Assembly (NCBI GenBank): GCA_002439875.1
Contig: DJQB01000038.1
Span: forward strand, 24,528 to 88,527
Length of the DNA stretch: 64,000 nucleotides
Direction: 5' to 3'
Source of the DNA: Bacteroidales bacterium UBA6397
Lineage (GTDB): Bacteria; Bacteroidota; Bacteroidia; Bacteroidales; UBA932
The translations under genes were made by a program, and so were the position numbers. This document shows positions 17,740-26,332 of this stretch, piece by piece. The notes beneath the pieces are model-generated. The model worked only from the letters and a program-made list of their open reading frames with translations, had not been told where the DNA came from and did no database searches. Numbering within the stretch: position 1 is the stretch's first letter; every line of letters begins with the position of its first letter.

Positions 17740-19425
17740 TTAATTGTCAAACTGGTGGAACAGAGACTGAGAGATGTTGATCATGAAATCACCCATAGCC
17801 TCAAGCTCAGCCAACATATCAAGGTAATAATTGATAGACAGGAATTTGTCCGCTTCCTTCTCTATCTGTATAATGCCTTCATCACGAAGCTTGTCACGTG
17901 TCTCATTGATGACATCCTCGGCCTTGTAGGCATTGCTGATGTCCTTGAGTTTTCCGTCTGCGGCAGACCTCATGTTTGAGACCATAACAGAAAAGGCTTG
18001 GTTAACCTTGCCAATCAATAAGTTAAGCTTAGCGATGGTCTCATCGTCAAAATCAAGCTTGTGCACATGCAGGCGGTTCAGGAGACGGCTGATGTTCTCG
18101 CAGCTATCGCCCAAACTTTCCAATTCACTGATCACTCGATAGATAACTTTTACCTCACGAGCCTCATTATCGTTCATGGACTCTGATGTAAGACTATTCA
18201 AGAAAGCAGCGATCTCATATTCAAACCTATCCGTGACCTCTTCACACTTCACGAGTTTCTGCCGATATTCCTCAAATCTGTCAGGATCTTTCTCGTTCAG
18301 AGCTAGTTTGACGTACTGAAAGCCATCTTGCGCTGTTGTGGCAAAATTCAGAGTCTCCTTGTACGCCTGCTCAATCGAGATGGAAGGCGTTCCGAAAAGC
18401 CTACCTTTTCCGATGAACTTCAGATGAAAATCGCCCTTTTCAGGTTCCGGCTCTTTGATCCACATAGTCAACAAATTAGCAAACGGCTTACGGAACCAGA
18501 CCAGAACCAATGTCGAAATCGCATTGAACAAGGTGTGGACGCAGGCGACGCCGAAAACAGCGGTCATCCGCGAATCTAACCCGAATAAGGACACTAGTCC
18601 AAGATTGATCTTTATGAATATGTTAAAGAAAATCAGCACAAAGACAGCTCCGGCCACATTAAAGACAGTGTGGGCGAGAGCGGCTCTGCGGGCTTGAACC
18701 CCGGCATCGCTTGCAGCGATATTCGCTCCGATCGTGGTTCCGATGTTCTCTCCAAGAACCATCGCGGCGGCCATCGGGAACGGAAGCCACCCAAGATAGG
18801 CCAGAACCATAGTCAGAACAACAGTGACGCTGGATGACTGAAGGAGGAAAGTGATGACAACACCTATAAGCATGAATATCAGAACCGAACCAACTCCGTG
18901 CGAAGCCAGTCCAGTAATGAGAACTGCAAGTTGCGAAACAGTGTTAATCGCTGGTACAGAAGACTTTATGTAGATCAAGCCAACAAATACAAGTGATAGG
19001 CCAAGAACAGCCTGACCGATGTTCTTGACAAGAGATTTCTTAGTAAGAGTCATGGCAAAACCGACTCCGAGCAACACGAAAGCCAGTACCGTCACGTCAA
19101 GCCAGAATCCTGTAGCGGCAATTATCCAAGCAGTTATGGTAGTTCCGATGTTGGCGCCCATAATCACGCAGATCCCTTGCTTCAACGATAGTGTCGCGAC
19201 ACTCACAAGACTAGCCACCAAGATTGTCGTGGCGCTTGAAGACTGGACAACGGCTGTGATTCCGGCACCGGAAAGAATCTGCTTGAACGGAGTTCCTGAA
19301 GTCATCCATTTCTCAAAACGCCTGAGCCGATCACCGCAGGCTTTCTGAATCCCTGAACTGAGCATCTCAAGTCCGAAGACAAAGAGAGCCAAAGCGCCAA
19401 GAAGAGTCAGTAATTGTAATATCAT
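17740..19425 (-). CDS. Na/Pi cotransporter family protein with PhoU-like tail
   Basis: A 561-residue inner-membrane protein of the NptA/SLC34-like family that takes up phosphate with sodium. The two inverted halves each carry the QSSS signature: GITAVVQSSSATTILVASL and ITFLLQSSSVTVVLTMV. GANIGTT motifs follow each (MGANIGTTITAW and LGENIGTTIGANI). Eight or more hydrophobic segments span residues 1-330. The last 200 residues are alpha-helical with two PhoU-type repeats (for example YRVISELESLGDSCENISRLL and YLDMLAELEAMGDFMINISQSLF), typical of the bacterial members. A weak TAnnnTTTG lies just upstream of the start at 19425. Confidence 0.92.
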   Translation of the reverse strand: MILQLLTLLGALALFVFGLEMLSSGIQKACGDRLRRFEKWMTSGTPFKQILSGAGITAVVQSSSATTILVASLVSVATLSLKQGICVIMGANIGTTITAWIIAATGFWLDVTVLAFVLLGVGFAMTLTKKSLVKNIGQAVLGLSLVFVGLIYIKSSVPAINTVSQLAVLITGLASHGVGSVLIFMLIGVVITFLLQSSSVTVVLTMVLAYLGWLPFPMAAAMVLGENIGTTIGANIAASDAGVQARRAALAHTVFNVAGAVFVLIFFNIFIKINLGLVSLFGLDSRMTAVFGVACVHTLFNAISTLVLVWFRKPFANLLTMWIKEPEPEKGDFHLKFIGKGRLFGTPSISIEQAYKETLNFATTAQDGFQYVKLALNEKDPDRFEEYRQKLVKCEEVTDRFEYEIAAFLNSLTSESMNDNEAREVKVIYRVISELESLGDSCENISRLLNRLHVHKLDFDDETIAKLNLLIGKVNQAFSVMVSNMRSAADGKLKDISNAYKAEDVINETRDKLRDEGIIQIEKEADKFLSINYYLDMLAELEAMGDFMINISQSLFHQFDN

Positions 19426-19496
19426 ATCAAAGGGTAGTGTTTATCGGATAGCCAACTTAACATAATCCAAATTGTGTAACAAAACAGGCGAGCGCT

Positions 19497-20657
19497 CTAT
19501 ACAAGCGAAGCGATTGATTCTGAGTCGAATTTCTCTGGCGTGAATCCTTGATTGAAAGTTGCGCCTTCACCGAGAATCTCAAATCCGGCAGCCGTCGCCA
19601 TCTCATTAAGCAACCTGACACTAGCTGACGCCCATGTGAACGATCCGAACGCGAAGAATCTTCTGTTCTTGACCAGTCGGTCGCAGATCGCTTCCATCAA
19701 TTGACGTACCGGCGGCAATATTCCATTATTATAGGTCGGTGAGCCAAGAATCACCGTGTCATACTTGAACACGTCACGAAGCGCGAATGAGTAACTTTCA
19801 TCATTTAGATTGTGAAGTGTGAACGGAATTCCACGCTTTTTCAAGGATGCAGACAAAGCCAAAGCAGCTTTCCCGGTGTTGCCGTACATTGAGCCATAAG
19901 CCAGGCAAACTCCATGTTCCAGAGGCTCATAACGGCTGAGTTTGCCGTACAACGAGACGACCTCAGGAATATGCTTCTCCCAAACGGGGCCGTGCGTGCT
20001 GCAAATCCTGCATATTTCCAATCCGCCAAGCTTTTTGAGAGCTGCCTGGACCGGTGCGGCATATTTTCCGACGATATTCGAGTAATATCTTGTCATCTCG
20101 TCATGATATTCATTGAATATTCCTGACTGCGAATCTATTACGCTATTGGGAAACGTCTTGAACGTGCCAAACGCGTCTCCGGAGAACAAGGTCTTCTCCT
20201 CAGGACACCAGGTGACCATTGTCTCCGGCCAGTGAACCATAGGGATCATGAAAAACTCTAGGCTGGAACATCCCAACGAGAGAGTCTCCCCTTCCTTTAT
20301 CACATGGATGTTGTCCGTAAGACCTTGGTAGCCCTCAATCATCGGAACCGCCTTGGCGTTTGTAACTATTGTACAATCAGGATATTCATTTCTTATAACA
20401 CTTTGGAGAGCACTATGATCAGGCTCCATGTGATTAACAATCAGATAGTCTATCTTCCTGTCCCCTATCTCAGACTTTATGTTGGCCAAAAATTGATCCT
20501 TGAACGCTGCTGCGGCCGTGTCAATCAAAGCAATTTTCTCATCCACAACCAGATAAGAATTATAGCTAATGCCAAAAGGAAGCGGCCACTGCCGCTCAAA
20601 TAATTTAGTCTGCAGGTCATTCACACCCACAAAACGGATTCTTTCTGATAGTCTCAT
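19497..20657 (-). CDS. FprA-type flavodiiron protein (A-type flavoprotein)
   Basis: About 386 residues: an N-terminal metallo-beta-lactamase-like domain with a diiron centre, then a flavodoxin domain. Iron ligands are seen in NHMEPDHS (the HxExDH motif), PMVHWPETMV, FSGDAFGTF and ICSTHGPVW. The flavodoxin begins VCLAYGSMYGNTGKAAL and includes LGSPTYNNGILPPV and FGSFTWA. These enzymes reduce oxygen to water or nitric oxide to nitrous oxide in the cytoplasm of anaerobes, and a strict or near-strict anaerobe is implied. There is no C-terminal rubredoxin domain. The frame extends to a TTG, and I chose the ATG three codons later (MRLSERIRF). It is transcribed divergently from rarA. Confidence 0.93.
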   Translation of the reverse strand: MRLSERIRFVGVNDLQTKLFERQWPLPFGISYNSYLVVDEKIALIDTAAAAFKDQFLANIKSEIGDRKIDYLIVNHMEPDHSALQSVIRNEYPDCTIVTNAKAVPMIEGYQGLTDNIHVIKEGETLSLGCSSLEFFMIPMVHWPETMVTWCPEEKTLFSGDAFGTFKTFPNSVIDSQSGIFNEYHDEMTRYYSNIVGKYAAPVQAALKKLGGLEICRICSTHGPVWEKHIPEVVSLYGKLSRYEPLEHGVCLAYGSMYGNTGKAALALSASLKKRGIPFTLHNLNDESYSFALRDVFKYDTVILGSPTYNNGILPPVRQLMEAICDRLVKNRRFFAFGSFTWASASVRLLNEMATAAGFEILGEGATFNQGFTPEKFDSESIASLV

Positions 20658-20714
20658 CGTGTTCAAATTAGTTCTTTACTGACATCGGCACAATACAGAC
20701 CGACAAGTGAATTA

Positions 20715-20722
20715 CAAATTTA
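20715..20722 (-). promoter_or_regulatory. -7 box for the flavodiiron gene
   Basis: Minus-strand TAAATTTG about 60 bases upstream of the start. It lies 22 bases from, and facing away from, the rarA -7 box, so the two promoters are back to back and may interfere with one another. Confidence 0.5.
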
Positions 20723-20744
20723 CGAAACTTATTCCGCTTTTTCT

Positions 20745-20752
20745 TAAATTTG
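20745..20752 (+). promoter_or_regulatory. -7 box for rarA with a palindrome in the leader
   Basis: TAAATTTG at 20745-20752, about 100 bases before the rarA ATG. The AT-rich leader contains a 14-base perfect palindrome, TAACATTAATGTTA, at 20790-20803, followed by AT-rich near-repeats. It could be an operator or a leader hairpin. Confidence 0.5.
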
Positions 20753-20855
20753 CGTTCGGTAAAGCCGAAAAATAGCGACTAAGCCTTATTAACATTAATG
20801 TTATCCTTATAAACATTATTGTTTTAATTATTAATTTAACGAATTTTAGACAAAC

Positions 20856-22178
20856 ATGCCAGATACTTACCAAAGAATAGGTCAAAGTGCGATGCTCCCC
20901 CCGCTTCCGGAGAGAATGAGGCCGAAAAAATTGTCTGAATATGTCGGGCAAAGACATCTCGTAGGCGAAGGATGCATCCTGAGGAAGATGATTGAGAACG
21001 GAAATCTGTCCTCGTTCATCCTTTGGGGACCTCCGGGAGTCGGGAAAACCACGTTGGCAGGTATAATCGCACAGACATTGTCGCGGGACTTCTACACTCT
21101 GTCAGCAGTCAGCTCCGGAGTGAAGGATGTCCGAGATGTGATTGAGAAGGCCAAAAGCGCGTCAGTGTTCTCCAACGGAGCAGCCCCGATCCTGTTCATT
21201 GATGAGATCCACCGTTTCAACAAGGCCCAGCAGGACGCCCTTCTCGGAGCCGTTGAGAACGGTACGATTGTTCTGATTGGCGCCACGACAGAGAACCCTT
21301 CGTTCGAGGTGATCACCCCGCTCCTGTCCAGATGCCAGGTCTTCGTGCTTAAATCTCTGGAAGCCAACGATCTCCAAACTTTGCTGGACAGAGCTCTGAA
21401 AGAAGACGTTCTTCTGAAGGAGAAAGACATCGAGGTGAAGGAAAACGAGGCACTGTTCCGTTACAGCGGAGGTGACGGCAGGAAACTTCTTAACGCGCTC
21501 GAAATCGTTGTCGATTCTTTCTCCGGGAAAGAATCCCACATCGTCATTGACAACAAGACCGTCACGGCTTGCATTCAGGAGAATCTGGCGATTTACGACA
21601 AGGATGGAGAGATGCACTACGACATCATCTCGGCCTTCATCAAATCCATCCGAGGGTCCGACCCTAACGCAGCGGTCTATTATCTGGCCAGAATGCTTGA
21701 CGGAGGCGAGGATCCTTTGTTCATAGCGAGGAGGCTATGCATCTCGGCTGCCGAGGATGTCGGACTTGCCAATCCGAACGCCTTGCTGCTGGCGAACTCA
21801 TGCTTCCATATTGTCCACCAGATAGGCATGCCAGAGGCAAGAATCCCGCTTTCCGAGGCGACAATCTATCTTGCAAGCTCTCCTAAAAGTAATGCAGCAT
21901 ATCTTGCGATAAATAAGGCTATTGAAACCGCACATTCAGACAACCGCGCGCCCGTTCCACTGTACCTGAGAAACGCTCCCACAAAACTGATGGAAGAACT
22001 GGGTTACGCTGATGGCTACAAATATGCACACGACTACCCTGGCCACTTCACCGACCTGGAGTTCATGCCATCCGGACTCGAAGGCACTGTCTTTTACGAA
22101 CCAGCGCAAAATCCTCAAGAAGACAGGTTGAAGGCCTATCTTGAGGCATGCTGGCCCAAGTACTACTCAAAAAAGTAA
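20856..22178 (+). CDS. rarA: Replication-associated recombination protein A (RarA/MgsA)
   Basis: A 440-residue clamp-loader-like AAA+ ATPase that acts at stalled replication forks. Walker A is LWGPPGVGKTTLAGII, Walker B is PILFIDEIHRFNKAQQDALL and sensor 1 is LIGATTENPSFEV, with the LLSRC arginine-finger region next. The C-terminal part has the tetramerisation domain (ISAFIKSIRGSDPNAAVYYLARML; RRLCISAAEDVGLANP) and ends with the FEP/LPxxLxGxxFY-like tail (MPSGLEGTVFYEPAQNPQEDRLKAYLEACW). The full-length family pattern is present. Monocistronic: it has its own -7 box, and the antiporter gene downstream has another. Confidence 0.95.
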   Translation: MPDTYQRIGQSAMLPPLPERMRPKKLSEYVGQRHLVGEGCILRKMIENGNLSSFILWGPPGVGKTTLAGIIAQTLSRDFYTLSAVSSGVKDVRDVIEKAKSASVFSNGAAPILFIDEIHRFNKAQQDALLGAVENGTIVLIGATTENPSFEVITPLLSRCQVFVLKSLEANDLQTLLDRALKEDVLLKEKDIEVKENEALFRYSGGDGRKLLNALEIVVDSFSGKESHIVIDNKTVTACIQENLAIYDKDGEMHYDIISAFIKSIRGSDPNAAVYYLARMLDGGEDPLFIARRLCISAAEDVGLANPNALLLANSCFHIVHQIGMPEARIPLSEATIYLASSPKSNAAYLAINKAIETAHSDNRAPVPLYLRNAPTKLMEELGYADGYKYAHDYPGHFTDLEFMPSGLEGTVFYEPAQNPQEDRLKAYLEACWPKYYSKK

Positions 22179-22199
22179 TATAGTTTACTAATTTTTCAT

Positions 22200-22207
22200 T
22201 AAATTTG
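22200..22207 (+). promoter_or_regulatory. -7 box for the Ca/Na antiporter gene
   Basis: TAAATTTG 22 bases before the ATG at 22229. No clear -33 element. Confidence 0.5.
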
Positions 22208-22228
22208 TGACTCAAAATATAGCAAAAA

Positions 22229-23215
22229 ATGATAACAGAGATCCTTATCCTGATTGCAGGGCTTGCACTGGTCGTTCTTGGGGCCGAATGGCTTGTTGAC
22301 GGATCATCCACAATCGCCAGGAAGGCCGGACTCAGTGAGTTCGTGATCGGACTGACCATTGTCGGGATAGGCACGTCTTCTCCCGAACTGGTCGTAAGTC
22401 TCACCGGAGCCTTGAAAGGCAACGCTGACATCGCTGTGGGCAACATAGTAGGCTCGAACATATTCAATGTTCTCTTTATCTTGGGATTCACGGCATTGAT
22501 CCGACCTATAGCGATGACCCGGAACAACGTGAAAGTTGACATACCTCTTAACATTTTGGTGACAGTGCTTCTGATAGCCTTCGGGATGCATCACTCCTTG
22601 TTCGGTATAGGTGAGCATGATATATTGTCAAAAACCGAAGGATTTGTATTTCTGGCACTTTTTGCTGCATATATGTATTGGTCCTTCAAGTCTGGAAAGG
22701 TTGACGGAGAAGAACAGCCCTCAGAACCGGAAAACAGGAAAACCTGGGTTGCGGCATTAATGATAGCCGGAGGCCTTGCGGCCTTGATTTACGGTGGCGA
22801 CAAGTTTGTGGACAGTGCCACACAAATTGCCAAGATGCTTGGCATCAGCGACAAATTCATAGCCGTCACAATACTTGCCGGTGGCACATCATTGCCAGAA
22901 CTGGTCACCTGCGTTGTGGCCGCGGCGAAGAAAAAGGGACAGTTGGCACTCGGAAATATCCTTGGCTCCAACATCAGCAACATTCTGATGATTCTTGGCA
23001 TTTCCGCTGTAGCTTACAGACCGTCGCCAGGGGCACCCTCTGGCCTTTCATTCAGCGGTATGTCATTCATGGACCTCGGCATTCTACTTCTTGGGGCAAT
23101 CTTAATTTGGGTCAGTGCCTTCACCGGAAAGGGTCGAAAGCTGGACAGGGGCGAAGGCTTCGCCTTCCTCGCATTCTACGCATATTACGTCTTCTGGTTG
23201 CTTAAAAATATGTAA
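22229..23215 (+). CDS. Calcium/sodium antiporter, CaCA family (YrbG-like)
   Basis: A 328-residue inner-membrane exchanger with about ten hydrophobic helices in two inverted halves. The two alpha-repeats that form the ion path are clear: VGIGTSSPELVVSLTGA in the first half and LAGGTSLPELVTCVVAA in the second, each followed by a GNIVGSNIFN or GNILGSNISN motif. It probably exports calcium in exchange for sodium or protons. A hydrophilic loop (SGKVDGEEQPSEPENRK) separates the halves. It starts 50 bases after rarA with its own -7 box, and the cysteate synthase gene follows by 26 bases, so the two are probably co-transcribed. Confidence 0.92.
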   Translation: MITEILILIAGLALVVLGAEWLVDGSSTIARKAGLSEFVIGLTIVGIGTSSPELVVSLTGALKGNADIAVGNIVGSNIFNVLFILGFTALIRPIAMTRNNVKVDIPLNILVTVLLIAFGMHHSLFGIGEHDILSKTEGFVFLALFAAYMYWSFKSGKVDGEEQPSEPENRKTWVAALMIAGGLAALIYGGDKFVDSATQIAKMLGISDKFIAVTILAGGTSLPELVTCVVAAAKKKGQLALGNILGSNISNILMILGISAVAYRPSPGAPSGLSFSGMSFMDLGILLLGAILIWVSAFTGKGRKLDRGEGFAFLAFYAYYVFWLLKNM

Positions 23216-23241
23216 ATGAATATATTAAAAGAACAATCAAT

Positions 23242-24525
23242 ATGAAATTCAAACCAACAAACTACCAGTTGATGAATGTGGGCACTGGGAGATTATTCCA
23301 GGATGCCGGTTGGTCATTGGCAGACCCTGAGACATCCGCACCGTCATTGGTAAGAGCAGTGTACGAGAATGAGAAGTTCACTCCTCGTGATGACCTCAAA
23401 GGACTTTACAGATACGCTGAATGGCTTCCGATCAACAGAACGCTTAAAAATTCGCATGCCCCTGTGACCTACAAGAGCAAAGGGCTCGCTGAGCTTCTCG
23501 GAATGGATAACCTGTACATAACCCTGTCCGGGTACGTTCCCAAGCGTGGCGCCAAGATGGAGACCTGCTCTTTCAAGGAGACAGAGGCGTTCTCCGTCTG
23601 TGCAAGGCTGCCGAAGAACGACAAGCACATCCTTGTGGTCCAGTCAGCCGGCAACACGGCCAGGGCATTCGCCCGTGTGTGCTCCGACAACGACATTCCG
23701 ATTGTAATCTGCATCCCTAACGACAACATCAGCGATCTTTGGTTCCTTAAGAAGCTGAAATCATGTGTCAAGGTGATCGCGACACCTAACGGAACGGATT
23801 ACTATGATGCCATAGCCCTCGGCGAAAAACTCTGCAAGGATTCCCGTTATCTGGCCGAAGGTGGCGCTAAGAATGTCGCCAGAAGAGACGGCATGGGTAC
23901 CACGCTTTTGAGCGCGGTGGAGACAATCGGAAGGATTCCTGACGCTTATTTCCAGGCTGTCGGCAGCGGAACCGGTGCGATCGCGGCTTGGGAGAACGCA
24001 TGCAGGCTTGCCAAGGACGGTCGTTTCGGTGAGAACAAGATGAGGGTTTATTGTGTTCAGAACGCTCCGTTCACACTCATGTACGACTCATGGAAAGCGG
24101 GTTCGAGGGATCTCGTGCCGATCACCCCGGAAGAGTCCAGAAAGAGCGCGGAAGTGATCCTCGCAAAAGTTCTTTCCAACAGAAAACCTCCATACAGCCT
24201 TGCAGGCGGTCTTTTCGACACTCTCAAGGAATCCAACGGTGACTTCTTCAAGGTAACAAACGATGACATCGTCTATTGGATGCTCCAATTCTTCAATAAG
24301 GAAGGGTACGACATATTCCCAGCCGCGGCATCAGCAGTGGCCGCTTTGAAGAAAGCCCTTGACAAGGGCACAGTCAAGAAGGATGAGACCGTGATGCTGA
24401 ATATTACCGGAGCCGGAATGCTTAACGCCACCAGCAAAGGTTTCGAGATGAAGAAGCCGGATCTAATTCTCAGCACAGAACTCTCCGCTGAGGAAGTCAT
24501 CGCCAGTGTTGACCGGCTGTTTTAG
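23242..24525 (+). CDS. Cysteate synthase (threonine-synthase-like PLP enzyme)
   Basis: A 427-residue fold-II PLP enzyme. The PLP lysine is in METCSFKETEA (K112); true threonine synthases carry FKDR-like motifs at this place. QSAGNTARAFARV binds the PLP ring, and VGSGTGAIAAWENA binds its phosphate. The SFKETEA sequence and overall pattern match the cysteate synthases known from Methanosarcina and from sulfonolipid-making Bacteroidota. These join O-phosphoserine and sulfite to give L-cysteate. In Bacteroidota cysteate is the head group precursor of capnine and sulfonolipids. It probably shares a transcript with the antiporter. No cysteate acyltransferase is in this window. A divergent threonine synthase is the alternative. 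Confidence 0.8.
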   Translation: MKFKPTNYQLMNVGTGRLFQDAGWSLADPETSAPSLVRAVYENEKFTPRDDLKGLYRYAEWLPINRTLKNSHAPVTYKSKGLAELLGMDNLYITLSGYVPKRGAKMETCSFKETEAFSVCARLPKNDKHILVVQSAGNTARAFARVCSDNDIPIVICIPNDNISDLWFLKKLKSCVKVIATPNGTDYYDAIALGEKLCKDSRYLAEGGAKNVARRDGMGTTLLSAVETIGRIPDAYFQAVGSGTGAIAAWENACRLAKDGRFGENKMRVYCVQNAPFTLMYDSWKAGSRDLVPITPEESRKSAEVILAKVLSNRKPPYSLAGGLFDTLKESNGDFFKVTNDDIVYWMLQFFNKEGYDIFPAAASAVAALKKALDKGTVKKDETVMLNITGAGMLNATSKGFEMKKPDLILSTELSAEEVIASVDRLF

Positions 24526-24574
24526 TTTGTAATATTTTACAGCCTCTTTTGGGGCGGCAAACAACTGACTTTCG

Positions 24575-24966
24575 AATTTTGCACGTTACCAAAATTTTGA
24601 AATTCATTTTTTCTACTGCTTAAGAAGCTGTTTTGATTTGTTTGTTTGAAGGTTTGATAGTGAAAAACTTCAGGTTCGACCGCTTCTTCCAAGGAAGATA
24701 GCGGTGCTATCTGACTGAAGAAGCGGGAAGAAAATGAAGATTTTTTCACCTCAAAGAACATTTCAAATAAATTAAAACAGCTTCTAAAAATGTTATCGGA
24801 GAATGAACAACATGTATAACAAAGATGTTTAAATTGATAACTAATCTGTTTCAACACCTATAAAGCAATAATATATAATCAAACTTGAATTATAGAACTG
24901 AATAAGTACAGTGTTCATAAAATAAAAATTCCCTAATTATGGTAACGTGCAAAATTAGGGAATTTT
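24575..24966. repeat. MITE-like element with inverted ends and nested palindromes
   Basis: AATTTTGCACGTTACC at 24575-24590 recurs as its exact reverse complement at 24941-24956. At each end the motif lies in a hairpin: left AATTTTG (24575-24581) with CAAAATT, and right a 14-bp stem (24925-24938 with 24953-24966). Between them, AGAAGCTGTTTT (24623-24634) pairs with 24774-24785, CCGCTTCTTC (24680-24689) with 24717-24726, and GATAGC (24697) with GCTATC (24706), making an imperfect stem of about 70 bp per arm. The ORF-like stretches here have no recognisable protein. I see no transposase and no clear target-site duplication. It could be a miniature transposable element or a structured RNA. Confidence 0.6.
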
Positions 24967-24978
24967 CTATTTTTGAAC

Positions 24979-25061
24979 GACTATCCAGTATCGGATAAAG
25001 CGGTTCGATAGTCATCATGTCGCTTAGACAAGCTCAGCGACCGAACTAAGCAAGGTCGCTG
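24979..25061 (-). terminator. Hairpin cluster after the acyltransferase gene
   Basis: Just past the acyltransferase stop (25075), CAGCGACC (25035-25042) pairs with GGTCGCTG (25054-25061), and an alternative pairing is GTCGCT (25019-25024) with AGCGAC (25036-25041). GACTATC (24979) with GATAGTC (25007) is a third stem. It probably ends the acyltransferase transcript, though there is no immediate T run. It adjoins the MITE-like element and may be part of it. Confidence 0.45.
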
Positions 25062-25074
25062 ACGTAACCCAACT

Positions 25075-26247
25075 TTATTCCTGGCGAAGCGGCTCACCGG
25101 AAACAAGACGCTCCTTCGACTCGACAGGATTAGAGTAGATGCGGAGGAAGATATCACGTAGCTCGGCACGGTTGAGACGGCGCTCAACCTTGTCCAGCCT
25201 ATGCTCGGTATATTCAGTGAACTTCTCTACATCCTCCGGAGTATAGAGTTCAGCATATTTGTAGCAGTGATTTACAAGGTCGTAGGCGATGTAGTTAGTC
25301 TTCCAAAGCTGATAGCCTGCGATGATCCTCTTGTCAATGGCATGCCTGATGGACTGATAGCGGTCATTTTTATCACAACGTGATGCCATCTCGATCTCGT
25401 CTGGAGTCAGAGGCAGACCGAAGTTAAGATGAACGTTGCCTTTCTGCTGACGAATGCCCATAACGATGCTGTGAAGATCCTCGGTGCGTGTCTTGACATA
25501 CTTCTGTGTCCTTGAGATAAGGATCTCACGCGCCTTGCGGACATCGCACGGCTCATATTCATAAGAGATGCTGAGAGGGACGATGTTCAGTTCGGAGAAG
25601 TTCTCCTTAAATGACTTCGTTCCGCTCATATCAAGCATTTTCAGCAAGCCCTGCTCCGTAGTGTCAATTCCATCCTTGGTACGTCCCTGCCTCTGAGCCA
25701 ACCAGATAGACGACTTACCGGAAGTAATGGTTTGGCGAATATACTTTGACAGAACCTGTGAGGACAAGTATAGTTCTCTCGCGGAAATCCCTCTAATCAC
25801 CCTAATCATCCTATTGGACCTAAGAAGGTATTCAACCGTCTTGCTCTGCTTGATCAGGTTGTCTCCGACACAAATCTCGGTCATTGGTATGCCGTTCTTA
25901 AATAGAACTTGCTGAGTGATGGCTGGATCAAGGATAATGTCCCTATGATTAGACATCGCCAAAAACTTTCCTTTCAGTTCCTTGATGTAGCTGATGCCGT
26001 CGTATGAGAAATTATGGATAGTATGCTCCATAACCCAGGTGACAGCTTTGTTCATCACAATCTCTTGAAACTCATCAATATTATGAACACTTTTCAGGGC
26101 GTTCCTGAGATATGTGACCGGCTCGTCAGGGAACAGATATTCGGAAATCGCCAAAACAGCGGGATGATTCGCGACCTTGTTCAAAGCCTCGACAGCCTCA
26201 GCATCATTGTAAGGACAGATGCTATCAAATTCAGATGAATCAGCCAT
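25075..26247 (-). CDS. PlsC-type 1-acyl-glycerol-3-phosphate acyltransferase family protein
   Basis: About 390 residues, longer than classical PlsC. The acyltransferase motifs are visible: LAMSNHRDIILDPA (the HX4D catalytic motif) and SSIWLAQRQGRTKDG, which replaces the usual EGTR motif. NIVPLSISYEYEP is the third block. There is no obvious signal peptide. The long charged C-terminal part (YTPEDVEKFTEYTEHRLDKVERRLNRAELRDIF) is helical. It would acylate a glycerophosphate-type or related lipid acceptor at the membrane; the acceptor is unknown. The frame extends to a TTG, but the ATG at 26247 follows a good promoter. It faces the cysteate synthase across the palindrome-rich gap, so a lipid link is possible but unproven. 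Confidence 0.85.
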   Translation of the reverse strand: MADSSEFDSICPYNDAEAVEALNKVANHPAVLAISEYLFPDEPVTYLRNALKSVHNIDEFQEIVMNKAVTWVMEHTIHNFSYDGISYIKELKGKFLAMSNHRDIILDPAITQQVLFKNGIPMTEICVGDNLIKQSKTVEYLLRSNRMIRVIRGISARELYLSSQVLSKYIRQTITSGKSSIWLAQRQGRTKDGIDTTEQGLLKMLDMSGTKSFKENFSELNIVPLSISYEYEPCDVRKAREILISRTQKYVKTRTEDLHSIVMGIRQQKGNVHLNFGLPLTPDEIEMASRCDKNDRYQSIRHAIDKRIIAGYQLWKTNYIAYDLVNHCYKYAELYTPEDVEKFTEYTEHRLDKVERRLNRAELRDIFLRIYSNPVESKERLVSGEPLRQE

Positions 26248-26272
26248 AATCAATCATCATTTGTAATCTTTG

Positions 26273-26304
26273 CAAATTTAAGCAATTTACTTAAAATTAG
26301 CAAA
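26273..26304 (-). promoter_or_regulatory. Promoter of the acyltransferase gene
   Basis: Minus-strand TTTG at 26304-26301, 20-base spacer, TAAATTTG at 26280-26273, an exact consensus. The start codon is 26 bases downstream of the -7 box. Confidence 0.8.
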
Positions 26305-26332
26305 GACTTGTAGCCAACTCTACGCAAAGGGC

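Noticed and set aside
24537..24857. 106-residue ORF on the minus strand downstream of cysteate synthase
   Set aside because: It lies inside the palindrome-rich element, has no recognisable motifs and its sequence is explained by the inverted repeats.
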